Source: Oscillospiraceae bacterium HV4-5-C5C
Lineage (GTDB): Bacteria; Bacillota; Clostridia; Saccharofermentanales; Fastidiosipilaceae
DNA length: 64,000 nt
Direction of reading: 5' to 3'
NCBI GenBank assembly: GCA_012034405.1
Contig: JAAVLZ010000003.1
Span: 1-64,000 of the forward strand
Positions 7,743-16,039 of this stretch are shown piece by piece (position 1 is the stretch's first letter; each line of letters begins with the position of its first letter). The position numbers and the translations under genes are program-made. The notes beneath the pieces were generated by a model, which ran no database searches, was not told where the DNA came from, and saw only the letters and a program-made list of their open reading frames with translations.

Positions 7743-9440
7743 ATGAAGACATTAATGAAGCGAGGTTTAACCGCAGCTTTGGTCACGTCCCTGCTATTAT
7801 CCGCAGCAGCGTGCTCCGGCAGCAGTGGCAGTACCACGGCTCAAAGCGGCGACAGCAGTGGAGGAAGCGCAGCATCAACTGACGCGGCGGCACAGACCAG
7901 TGGAGAAAGCAGCAGCGAAGGGGTGACGTTGCATATCCTGGGTCCGGAAACATCAAACCCATACATTCATTTTGCTGATCGTGAGAAATACAGTACCTGG
8001 CAGGCCTTTAAAAAGCTTTTTGAAGAGAGAGGCATTAATCCGGAATTTGAGATTGTAGCCAGTGATCAGTATAAAACGACCATCCAGACCCGGATGGCCT
8101 CAGGAAGTAATCTGCCGGATTTTGCGCAGGTTTCCTCACTAGATGATTCATCAATCATGAACTATGTAAATATGGGGCAGTTCCTGTCCATTACTCAACT
8201 CATGGAGGAGGGCGATGGGACCGCTAAGGCGTTTTTTGAAACCGGTAAAGGTAAACTATCCAATACGCTGAACACGACTGAAGATGGTAATGCCTACTGG
8301 ATCAGTCAGATTCAGGCCACCACCTATGACGGTAAACCTGCTTCAACCTCAATGGTGGTTAATATCCGCCAGGACTGGCTGGATAAAATTGGCCAGAGCC
8401 TGCCCACTACAGCGGATGAATTTTACCAGGCCTTGAAGGCCATGCAGGATCAGGATGTCAATGGTAACGGTCAAAAGGATGAAGTATTGGCTTTTAATCC
8501 GGCCAGCTTCCAGAATGGCATCGCTCAGTGGTTTGGTTTAGTGACAGATATCACTTCGTTTGTGATTGAGGACGCAAAAGTGACCTCACCCTGGTACCAG
8601 GATGGGATTAAAGATTATTTTAAATTCTTAAATAAGCTGGCCTCGGAAAACCTGATGGATACTAGCCTGATTGGCTTGACTACAGATGATCAGTTAGACC
8701 AGCGCATAGCAGAAAATAAAGCCAGCGCTATCTTTACCTATGCCATGCAGACTTGGTATGAGCCTAGTGTTGCGGCTGAGGGTGCCTCATATCAGCCGTT
8801 GGCTCCTTTGCAGGCAGCAGAGGGCATTACCCCGGTCAATGCGATTGAACCGCCTAACCTGTCGTATGGCAAATGGGTCTTCACCAAGGCCGTGACTGAT
8901 CAAACCGCCGCCGCAGCCTTGCTTGACTTACTCTGCAGTGAAGACTACCAGACCCTGACCCAATGGGGTATAGAGGGTGAAACTTATGAGGTAGTAGACG
9001 GCGAAAATCAGTTGAAAGATATTGCGCTGAATGCCAGTTGGGAACAGGCCGCCAGTGAAGGCAAAGCCATTGGTGATGCCTTATGGGCTAATGGCAGCAT
9101 GTTTCCCAAGCGGCGCTTTGTGCCGATGGAAAATGAAATCAGTGTGGTTCCGGAGAATAAAGCCGAATTCCAAAAAGAAATCATCGAATACTCTCCGACC
9201 GTACCGCTGGGTAATGAAAACTACCTCCCGGTTATGACTTCAGAACAGGTGGAGACTCGCTTAGGCATTATCACTGATCTGAAAACTCGCTCGGAAGAGC
9301 TGGCTACCCAGCTGATTTTGGGTCAGGCTTCGCTGGATAATTGGGATTCCTACATTGAGGAACTGCAGGCTCTGGGTCTGGATCAGCTGATTGAGATTGA
9401 TCAATCTCGCTTGGACCGGTACATGGCCAGCCTTAAGTAA
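7743..9440 (+). CDS. Extracellular solute-binding lipoprotein (LplA-like)
   Basis: Sugar-binding receptor of the importer, 565 residues. A lipoprotein signal peptide with a lipobox (LLSAAAC, Cys at residue 24) is followed by a Ser/Gly/Thr-rich linker to about residue 60 and a family 1 periplasmic-binding fold with QYKTTIQTRMASGSNLPDF near residue 100. It contains a calcium-loop-like stretch DQDVNGNGQKDE near residue 240, common in LplA proteins. A strong AGGAGG precedes the ATG. A terminator closes the operon at 9476. Confidence 0.93.
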   Translation: MKTLMKRGLTAALVTSLLLSAAACSGSSGSTTAQSGDSSGGSAASTDAAAQTSGESSSEGVTLHILGPETSNPYIHFADREKYSTWQAFKKLFEERGINPEFEIVASDQYKTTIQTRMASGSNLPDFAQVSSLDDSSIMNYVNMGQFLSITQLMEEGDGTAKAFFETGKGKLSNTLNTTEDGNAYWISQIQATTYDGKPASTSMVVNIRQDWLDKIGQSLPTTADEFYQALKAMQDQDVNGNGQKDEVLAFNPASFQNGIAQWFGLVTDITSFVIEDAKVTSPWYQDGIKDYFKFLNKLASENLMDTSLIGLTTDDQLDQRIAENKASAIFTYAMQTWYEPSVAAEGASYQPLAPLQAAEGITPVNAIEPPNLSYGKWVFTKAVTDQTAAAALLDLLCSEDYQTLTQWGIEGETYEVVDGENQLKDIALNASWEQAASEGKAIGDALWANGSMFPKRRFVPMENEISVVPENKAEFQKEIIEYSPTVPLGNENYLPVMTSEQVETRLGIITDLKTRSEELATQLILGQASLDNWDSYIEELQALGLDQLIEIDQSRLDRYMASLK

Positions 9441-9475
9441 GCCTGAAGGCAGATTAGAAATATATATACCATCAA

Positions 9476-9516
9476 AAAACGCCCCCATTTTGCCGCTGGC
9501 ATAATGGGGGCGTTTT
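9476..9516. terminator. Bidirectional terminator
   Basis: AAAACGCCCCCATT (9476-9489) is perfectly complementary to AATGGGGGCGTTTT (9503-9516). It has a T-run on one side and an A-run on the other, so it can end transcription from both the importer operon and the convergent gene at 9575-12814. Confidence 0.92.
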
Positions 9517-9574
9517 ACTGTCATGAGATATATTGACGGAAGAAACAACAACTGAAGGACAGCCAGTCAGACCT

Positions 9575-12500
9575 TTATTCAAAACAGATTTCTTGTTTAG
9601 CAAGACTAGAAAAATCCACGCAAACTGTCTGGTGACAACCGTCCTTCACCCAATGGAATAAAACGCTGCCGCTGCCCTGAGCAGTAAAGCCCCTGGCAGA
9701 GACTGCCAGCACCTCGGCGTCCTCACTGTCACACCAGGCAGCCAGCCGATCCCAGCATACAATTTTCAACAGGACCCCAAAGGGGAAGCTGACCGGATAA
9801 GTATGCTCCAGCAGGCGCAACCAGGCTTGGCGAGGCTTATCCGGGGCGTGATACCAATCTATGGCGGTCAGGTAAACATCCCGGCTGCCATCCTCGCGAA
9901 CGTAGATAGCGTGCAAGGCATTGGCCTCAGTCTGCACCGCAACCGGCTCTGCCTGCTGCAGAAGTTGTAACTGCTGCTGTAAAACAGCGGTGTAGACCGG
10001 CATCAAGGCCGGATTACCAGGATACTCCTGGGCGTTGACAAACCAGAGCGTGCCGGCGCCTATGGGCCGTTTGATCAGTAAAGGCGCTCCCTGGTCTGTA
10101 TAAGACATTATTTGGACCTGGCTGTCAGGACCGAGACGCCCGACCTGCAGCCGCTTTCCGTCCAGACGGTCCTGCTGAAAGACCGGCTCCGCAGCTATCC
10201 GTTGTAAGAGGGGATGATCCAGGTAGTCAAGACGGTACGCAGTCAGAGCTTCCCGGTCAGTTGTCACGGTGAGATGAGGCCAACCCAGCAGGAGACAGCC
10301 GCCAGCTTCCACATAGGCCAGCAAGCGGTCAAAATCCTCCTTCTGGGCGCGGTTATAGCCTGTAAAGGATAGAAAACGGTAGCGCTGCAGTAAGTCTGCA
10401 GGGCTTTCCGCAGGAATTACATCAATGTTGCCCCAGGGCGCGGAAGAGTAATAGCCCGAGGCCTCTTCAGGACAGTCATAAATGTACAGCGCTTCGCCCG
10501 GCTTGCTTTGAGGATAAGGTACTTTTAGGAGTTGCCAGCTGTTTTCAGGCTCCTCGCAGGGGGTATTGAAACCCCAGGGATGGCGATTGGTAAAACCGTG
10601 CCAACCATCATCCCGTCCCTGCAAAAAGGCGGCAGCGGCATAAAACTTTCCGCGCCGGGTGTGAGTTCTGACAAAGCGATAAAAATCCTGCTGCTGTGCC
10701 AGGTGGTTAAGACAGGCCGGACTAAAGCGGTTGAAATAGCTGTAGTACTCCTCCATATGCCAAAAGCCTTCCTCGGTATTAATTTCTGTCATACCCAGCA
10801 TATAAGGCAGGTACAAACCCAGACGGTAACGGCGGTAGCGCGAGGCGGTATCATGAGGGGTAGTTGACCACTGAACGGCCACATGAACGCCCATGCTGAT
10901 ATGGCCATAAGCAGCGGAAGCACCTCTTAAAAAAGCCAGCAAGGGTTCCAGAGAACCGTACATGGTCTCTGCGCCCAGCCACCCAAAACCGGCCTGGTAA
11001 AAGTATTTGAACATGACAGAGGGGCCGGTATGGCGTGCAGCCTGGTTCCGTAAAGCCGACAGCCGGTTTACCGCATATTCCCGGCCTGCTGCCATATCTG
11101 CCTTTTGGACCGGATTGCGGTATAACCACAGTACACTGTTTGGATCCTGGTCATCATAGAGGAAGTTTTCCGGCGAATGAGTAGAGGCGGTTTGCCCAGG
11201 CTGGTCCATAAATACCTGCTGTTCCAAGCCGTGGTAGGTCAGCTGGGTTTCAGAATGACCGGGATTACGGTTCCCCCAGTAAAACTGGGCGCCATCCAGC
11301 TCATGCTCCTGAAAGCCAGCAAATTGGGGACCGTCCAGCAGCCGGTGATCAGGGTTGGCGGCCATTCCGGGCAACTCCCGTCCGTCACGGATTAAGTTAT
11401 AGCGGAACTTGAGCTGATTCAGCAGCGGAATTAAAAAATTCCAGGCGTCCGGGTTAAGCTGGCGCGTACCATTCCAGCGGTAGGAATGTCTCAGATTAAT
11501 TTGATTGCCGACTTGCTGCGACAGGTACCAGCTCAGGAAGTGCGAAAAATCAGCGCGATTATGATTAATATAAAGAATATCGCTGGAACCGGTATGAATA
11601 TCATCGTCAGCCTTTTCAACCACCCGCAGGACCTGGTGATCAATACGGCCCTGCCGGCCGATCAGGGTCCAGGCGGCCTGGCTCCGGGCAGCACCAGCCC
11701 GCAACTGTATGACCTGAAAGCCCGGCTCAGTAAATTTCAGTATCTGGTCGGTACTGAATGCCTGACTGTCCAAGGACAGCTCATCTGGCTGGTCCAGATA
11801 AATAAGCAGGCCAAACTGACGGTAGGCCGGTACGTAATCAGGTGCATAGATCAGCCGCAGCGGACTTGCGTCATAGCCGATCAGTCCCAGACTGAAAAAG
11901 GTATAAGGTAAGGGATCATGATAAGCACTGCAATTCGTGATCTGCAAGCAGTTCTGACCGTTCAGCAGGGTGTCTGTGGGTAGTTCAATTTCCCATTCAG
12001 AGTGGCGATGACAGCGCTCAAACACTTCGCCTTTAAAAATTTCTGTTCCATTAAGGCTGACAGAAAATTCCGGCCACTCTTTGCGGGATAAATTGACTCC
12101 CAGCCAGTCAAACGCCTGTTTATCAGGGGTGGCGTCCACAAAGTCTGATAAAAGGTTCCAACCTGACTCAGACTGAAGAAACGGTCGTTCCAGATAGACT
12201 TCACCTTGGTAATTTATGCCCTCAATAAAAACCATCACTGAAGCCAGCGTTTCTGCAGGTAACTGCAGCTGACAGGATACAGTCCGCCAGTCATAGCTGC
12301 CGGCCGGTATGTCCAGACACCGGCTTGACTGCGCCGCTTCGCCCAGATCTGCCGGACTGTGATCCGGGCGGCGGTAGCGAAGGTCAAAGCGCAACCGCAG
12401 ATAACCGCCGGGTTGAAAGCATAGCTGCCGGGTTTTGACCCGGATGCCGCCGGTCCAGCTGTCGCCAAGTGGCGTCAGCGGCAGATAGGACAGCTGCGGC

Positions 12501-12814
12501 GGCCATGGTACGGTTTTGCAGACCTGCTTGATATAGGATTCCTGGCGCCGGTTGGAAAAATCCAGGCAGTACTGGGCCTGACTGGCGTGAGTCTGGTCCA
12601 GAGCATCAACTATTTTCCTGTATTGATATGGATAATCCGGTTCATTTTTCCATAGATAATTGAGGGCTGTTTCTCCGGTAACAAATAATCTCAAGGCTTG
12701 AGCCCGGCGCTGTTCTGGTAAGTCAAACTCAAAACAGTGACGGTTACCTGACCGGAGGGTCAGTCCCTGCTCTGACTGAAAAATCCAGCGGCAGCTTTCA
12801 AAGGGTTGGCTCAT
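9575..12814 (-). CDS. Large uncharacterised protein, glycosidase-like architecture
   Basis: A 1079-residue protein with no signal peptide or membrane segment, so probably cytoplasmic. I do not recognise a named family over its full length. The N-terminal half looks like beta-sandwich, carbohydrate-binding material (for example PGGYLRLRFDLRYRR). The middle has a TIM-barrel-like aromatic/acidic stretch with candidate acids in MTEINTEEGFWHMEEYYSYF near residue 675. A GATase1/beta-galactosidase-trimerisation-like region (DRLLAYVEAGGCLLLGWP, near residue 830) and a small C-terminal beta domain follow. The ATG at 12814 is chosen because GGAAAGGA lies before it; the ATG at 12823 would overlap that site. 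Beside a sugar importer it may process the imported oligosaccharide. That role is inference. Confidence 0.7.
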   Translation of the reverse strand: MSQPFESCRWIFQSEQGLTLRSGNRHCFEFDLPEQRRAQALRLFVTGETALNYLWKNEPDYPYQYRKIVDALDQTHASQAQYCLDFSNRRQESYIKQVCKTVPWPPQLSYLPLTPLGDSWTGGIRVKTRQLCFQPGGYLRLRFDLRYRRPDHSPADLGEAAQSSRCLDIPAGSYDWRTVSCQLQLPAETLASVMVFIEGINYQGEVYLERPFLQSESGWNLLSDFVDATPDKQAFDWLGVNLSRKEWPEFSVSLNGTEIFKGEVFERCHRHSEWEIELPTDTLLNGQNCLQITNCSAYHDPLPYTFFSLGLIGYDASPLRLIYAPDYVPAYRQFGLLIYLDQPDELSLDSQAFSTDQILKFTEPGFQVIQLRAGAARSQAAWTLIGRQGRIDHQVLRVVEKADDDIHTGSSDILYINHNRADFSHFLSWYLSQQVGNQINLRHSYRWNGTRQLNPDAWNFLIPLLNQLKFRYNLIRDGRELPGMAANPDHRLLDGPQFAGFQEHELDGAQFYWGNRNPGHSETQLTYHGLEQQVFMDQPGQTASTHSPENFLYDDQDPNSVLWLYRNPVQKADMAAGREYAVNRLSALRNQAARHTGPSVMFKYFYQAGFGWLGAETMYGSLEPLLAFLRGASAAYGHISMGVHVAVQWSTTPHDTASRYRRYRLGLYLPYMLGMTEINTEEGFWHMEEYYSYFNRFSPACLNHLAQQQDFYRFVRTHTRRGKFYAAAAFLQGRDDGWHGFTNRHPWGFNTPCEEPENSWQLLKVPYPQSKPGEALYIYDCPEEASGYYSSAPWGNIDVIPAESPADLLQRYRFLSFTGYNRAQKEDFDRLLAYVEAGGCLLLGWPHLTVTTDREALTAYRLDYLDHPLLQRIAAEPVFQQDRLDGKRLQVGRLGPDSQVQIMSYTDQGAPLLIKRPIGAGTLWFVNAQEYPGNPALMPVYTAVLQQQLQLLQQAEPVAVQTEANALHAIYVREDGSRDVYLTAIDWYHAPDKPRQAWLRLLEHTYPVSFPFGVLLKIVCWDRLAAWCDSEDAEVLAVSARGFTAQGSGSVLFHWVKDGCHQTVCVDFSSLAKQEICFE

Positions 12815-12969
12815 AAACGACATCCTTTCCGCCCATGCGGCAACTGTACTGATGATAGGTTTTCTTTATCATACTAAGAATGCAGACGGTCTGTGCCGGC
12901 TGAAACAGATGTGGTTGATTTGAGCAAGTAACTTAGCTGTTTAGATAAGCGATAAGCGGAGCAATACTG

Positions 12970-12997
12970 CTGCCAGGTTGCGGCGCAACCACGGCAG
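12970..12997. repeat. Hairpin between the divergent genes
   Basis: CTGCC (12970-12974) pairs with GGCAG (12993-12997) and GGTTGC (12976-12981) with GCAACC (12985-12990), around a 3-base loop. No T-run follows. It lies between the minus-strand large gene and galE, so it may be an operator or a processing element. Confidence 0.5.
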
Positions 12998-13038
12998 TGG
13001 CGAAATCCGCAATGAAACAGTAATATAAAAACTGGACA

Positions 13039-13068
13039 TTGACAGGAGCTCTGAGTATTCTGTATAAG
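13039..13068 (+). promoter_or_regulatory. galE promoter
   Basis: TTGACA at 13039-13044 and TATAAG at 13063-13068 with an 18-base spacer, about 25 bases before the galE ribosome site. Confidence 0.65.
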
Positions 13069-13096
13069 AAATAACTGCAAAGGAAGGTGTCCTGAG

Positions 13097-14116
13097 ATGC
13101 CAACAGTTTTGACAACAGGTGGAACCGGCTATATTGGTTCACATACATTAATAGAGTTGATTCAGGCTGGTTATAAACCGGTGGTGGTAGATAATCTGGT
13201 TAACAGTTCCAGGGAGGTCCTGCGTCGGGTAGAAAAGATAACCGGCCAGTCAATCCTTTTTTATGAAGGAGACGTGAGAGATCGCCAGCTGATGGACCGC
13301 GTTTTCAGTGAACAGAAGATTGATGCGGTGATTCACTTTGCCGGTTTGAAAGCGGTGGGGGAATCAGTCGGCAAGCCGCTGGAGTATTATGATAATAATC
13401 TGTACAGCACGCTGGTCCTTTGTGAAACCATGCGCCGGCATGGTTGCAAATGCCTGGTCTTCAGCTCTTCGGCCACCGTATATGGTACGCCGGATCAGGT
13501 ACCGATTACAGAAGATGAATCTTTGTCCTGCACCAACCCCTACGGCTGGTCCAAGTTGATGAATGAACAGATTTTGGGCGATGTAGCTAAGGCGGATCCT
13601 GAATGGTCGGTTTTGCTGCTGCGTTACTTTAATCCCATTGGCGCCCATCATTCAGGACTGATTGGCGAGCAGCCCAATGGCATCCCAAATAATCTGATGC
13701 CTTATATTACGCAGGTAGCGATTGGCAAATTGTCCGAGCTGCATGTATATGGCGATGATTATGATACGGTGGATGGGACTGGCGTGCGGGACTACATCCA
13801 TGTGGTTGATTTAGCCCGCGGTCACGTCGCCGCGATTCGCTATGCTTTGGCGCATAAAGGCAGTGAGGCGATAAACCTCGGAACCGGGCTGGGACTTTCA
13901 GTTTTACAGCTGAAATCTGCTTTTGAAAAAGCTTCTGGTATCAAGATCCCCTACGTCATTGATCCGCGGCGCCCGGGAGACATTGCCAGCTGCTACGCGG
14001 ATCCCTCAAAAGCTAAAGCGCTGTTAAACTGGACAGCAGAAAAAGATGTCGATGATATGTGCCGCGATTCATGGAGATGGCAAAAAAATAACCCTCAGGG
14101 ATATGCTAACGCCTGA
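13097..14116 (+). CDS. galE: UDP-glucose 4-epimerase GalE
   Basis: Interconverts UDP-glucose and UDP-galactose (possibly also the N-acetyl forms) with bound NAD. The 339 residues fit the extended SDR family. The Rossmann motif TTGGTGYIGSH is at residues 6-16, the catalytic Ser lies in VFSSSATVYG near residue 123, and the catalytic Tyr-Lys pair is in NPYGWSK near residues 148-152. RPGDIASCYADPSKA near residue 295 is typical of GalE. AAGGAAGG precedes the ATG. It stands alone between a promoter and a terminator and may supply galactose donors for the surface polymer made further downstream. Confidence 0.95.
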   Translation: MPTVLTTGGTGYIGSHTLIELIQAGYKPVVVDNLVNSSREVLRRVEKITGQSILFYEGDVRDRQLMDRVFSEQKIDAVIHFAGLKAVGESVGKPLEYYDNNLYSTLVLCETMRRHGCKCLVFSSSATVYGTPDQVPITEDESLSCTNPYGWSKLMNEQILGDVAKADPEWSVLLLRYFNPIGAHHSGLIGEQPNGIPNNLMPYITQVAIGKLSELHVYGDDYDTVDGTGVRDYIHVVDLARGHVAAIRYALAHKGSEAINLGTGLGLSVLQLKSAFEKASGIKIPYVIDPRRPGDIASCYADPSKAKALLNWTAEKDVDDMCRDSWRWQKNNPQGYANA

Positions 14117-14144
14117 GTAACGCGGCCGCCTGATATCCGCCCTG

Positions 14145-14175
14145 ACCCCCGACGGATTTATCTGTTCGGGGGTTT
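14145..14175 (+). terminator. Terminator after galE
   Basis: ACCCCCGA (14145-14152) pairs with TCGGGGGT (14166-14173), followed by a short TTT. The T-run is weak, so efficiency is uncertain. Confidence 0.6.
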
Positions 14176-14261
14176 ACTGATTGCCTGATTTTGTCTGCTG
14201 CCGACGCGGCAGGCTAGTAGTGTGGGTTAACAGGATAAAAATTAATTCAGAGGACGAAATT

Positions 14262-15833
14262 GTGAAACATAATGTACCCCGAGAGCAGCCCCGGCCGGAG
14301 GAGCGCCAGCAGGACTGGACCCAGCCGGATACCTTGCAGCGGTATCCGGCTGAGCCGGTTCAGGCGGAACCGGCCACAGATAAAAATACTGCCAGCCCGA
14401 GGCAACCGGATTCGACAGCAGCAGGGGACTTAGATATATTTCAGCCCCGGACAGCCGATCATTTAAATTCTCGCCAAAGCTATCAATCCTCAAACAGTCA
14501 CCAGGATCATCGTCCGGTGCCGGTCGGTCACCGCGACGGCCGGACGCCGGCCCGGGATGGGAAAAGACCGCTTCCTGCCAAGTCTGGGACCAGCAGACAC
14601 AGCGGCAAAACTGGTACTGGCGGCAGGACTGGGGGCGGCAGGCAATCCGGCTCCCCAAAACCCGTAAAAATGTGGACCCGCATTCTGGTCGGTGCGGGCG
14701 CTTTATTACTGTTGCTGCTGACGATTGCATTTGGATTATGGCAATACTTAATGGGAGACTATCGCCGCAATAATCAGACTCAGATTACTGTTACGAATGA
14801 TCAGCAGGAGGTGGTGACGCCTACCCCCATTCCTGAGCAATCTGCTTTTGCTGAAGGCATACAGAATATCCTGCTGATAGGCAGTGATACCCGCAATGAC
14901 GGCGAGCACTCGCTGGCTGATGTTATTATGATCCTGACGGTTAATAACAATACGGATCAATTGCTGCTCAGCTCAGTTCAGAGAGATACTTTGGTTTATA
15001 TCAATGGCGATACCAGTCGCCTGGCTAAAGTTAATTCGGCCTTACAGGAAGGTCCGGACGCGCTTATGTATACCCTGAACCAGAACTTTTCGATGGATCT
15101 TTCCTCCTATGTCATGATTGATATGTCCGGGACCGAAGATATCATTGACCTGGTAGGGGGGGTGGATATTGATATACCGGACAATCAGGATTTTATTGAT
15201 GCCCTGAATGATGCGCTGTATGAGCAAAATGTCTTAGCTGAAGGCTGGTACAACTATGACGCTTATGTCCCTGATGTGGAAGTCCCGGGACTGCAGCATC
15301 TGAATGGCCGCCAGGCGCTGGCCTATATGCGAGTCAGAACCGTAGACAGTGATTACCGCCGGACCGAACGGCAACGGGAAGTGCTGGGGCTGCTATTAGG
15401 CAAATTTAAAACGCTGTCAGCCGCTGATATGCTGAATGTCGTTAAAACCGGTTTGGGTTATGTCAGCAGCAATATGTCGGAATTTGATTTACTGCAGCTG
15501 GCAACTTCCATCGTCCCGAATATGGATTCGATGGATCAGCAGCAGATCCCCCAGACAGGTAATTTTTGGGAAGATGAGGCCGGTGATATCGTACCGGGCT
15601 TCAGTCTGGTTAACGCCGAACTGCACCAGGCTATTTTTGGCAATTTGGATCATCTTAAAACCGTCCCGGAGATTGCTAACGCGCCAAGGTTGAAAACGGA
15701 TTATTATGTTGAGCCCGGTACCGAATATTTTATCCGGGCGTATAGCGCGACATTAGGAGAAGCCGGCGCCGAAGAAGCCAGCGCGGCTGAACTGGCCAGG
15801 CAAACCGCTGCCGGGTACACCCCGCTGCCATAA
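14262..15833 (+). CDS. LytR-CpsA-Psr (LCP) family protein 1
   Basis: Membrane-anchored enzyme of the family that transfers lipid-linked glycopolymers (teichoic acids, capsule) to peptidoglycan. It has a long disordered, Pro/Gln/Arg-rich cytoplasmic region (residues 1-138), a membrane segment at about 140-160, and the LCP domain at about 200-420 with ILLIGSDTR, SSVQRDTLVYI, the conserved VGGVDIDIPD and the Arg-rich RVRTVDSDYRRTERQREV. A GTG at 14262 with AGAGGAC before it is preferred to an upstream TTG at 14181, giving 523 residues. A paralogue follows at 16040. Confidence 0.9.
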   Translation: MKHNVPREQPRPEERQQDWTQPDTLQRYPAEPVQAEPATDKNTASPRQPDSTAAGDLDIFQPRTADHLNSRQSYQSSNSHQDHRPVPVGHRDGRTPARDGKRPLPAKSGTSRHSGKTGTGGRTGGGRQSGSPKPVKMWTRILVGAGALLLLLLTIAFGLWQYLMGDYRRNNQTQITVTNDQQEVVTPTPIPEQSAFAEGIQNILLIGSDTRNDGEHSLADVIMILTVNNNTDQLLLSSVQRDTLVYINGDTSRLAKVNSALQEGPDALMYTLNQNFSMDLSSYVMIDMSGTEDIIDLVGGVDIDIPDNQDFIDALNDALYEQNVLAEGWYNYDAYVPDVEVPGLQHLNGRQALAYMRVRTVDSDYRRTERQREVLGLLLGKFKTLSAADMLNVVKTGLGYVSSNMSEFDLLQLATSIVPNMDSMDQQQIPQTGNFWEDEAGDIVPGFSLVNAELHQAIFGNLDHLKTVPEIANAPRLKTDYYVEPGTEYFIRAYSATLGEAGAEEASAAELARQTAAGYTPLP

Positions 15834-15846
15834 GCCGAAGTCAAGG

Positions 15847-15876
15847 CACCAAGCGGCCCCGGCGGGCCGCTTGGTG
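15847..15876 (+). terminator. Strong GC-rich hairpin after the first LCP gene
   Basis: CACCAAGCGGCCC (15847-15859) is perfectly complementary to GGGCCGCTTGGTG (15864-15876) around a 4-base loop. No T-run follows, so it is either an unconventional terminator or a message-stabilising end. Confidence 0.55.
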
Positions 15877-15933
15877 TCATAACGGCAAAATGAACTTAAT
15901 AAAATTTTATAAAGCCGGGCTGTCAATCCTGTG

Positions 15934-15939
15934 TATAAT
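15934..15939 (+). promoter_or_regulatory. Probable -10 element for the second LCP gene
   Basis: TATAAT at 15934-15939 with no good -35 element. It would give a leader of about 95 bases before the gene at 16040. Confidence 0.4.
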
Positions 15940-16039
15940 GTAAAAGTATCAGCCGTTATCCAAGTCTTGTGAAACTCCTGACTGGCTGCGGCTGGGGCTG
16001 CCGTTACCTGCTAAAGTAAGTGTTTAAGGACTGCAGATT

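Noticed and set aside
14242-14730. Minus-strand open frame of 162 codons within the first LCP gene
   Set aside because: Lies opposite the low-complexity N-terminal region of the LCP gene; no ribosome site or recognisable protein.
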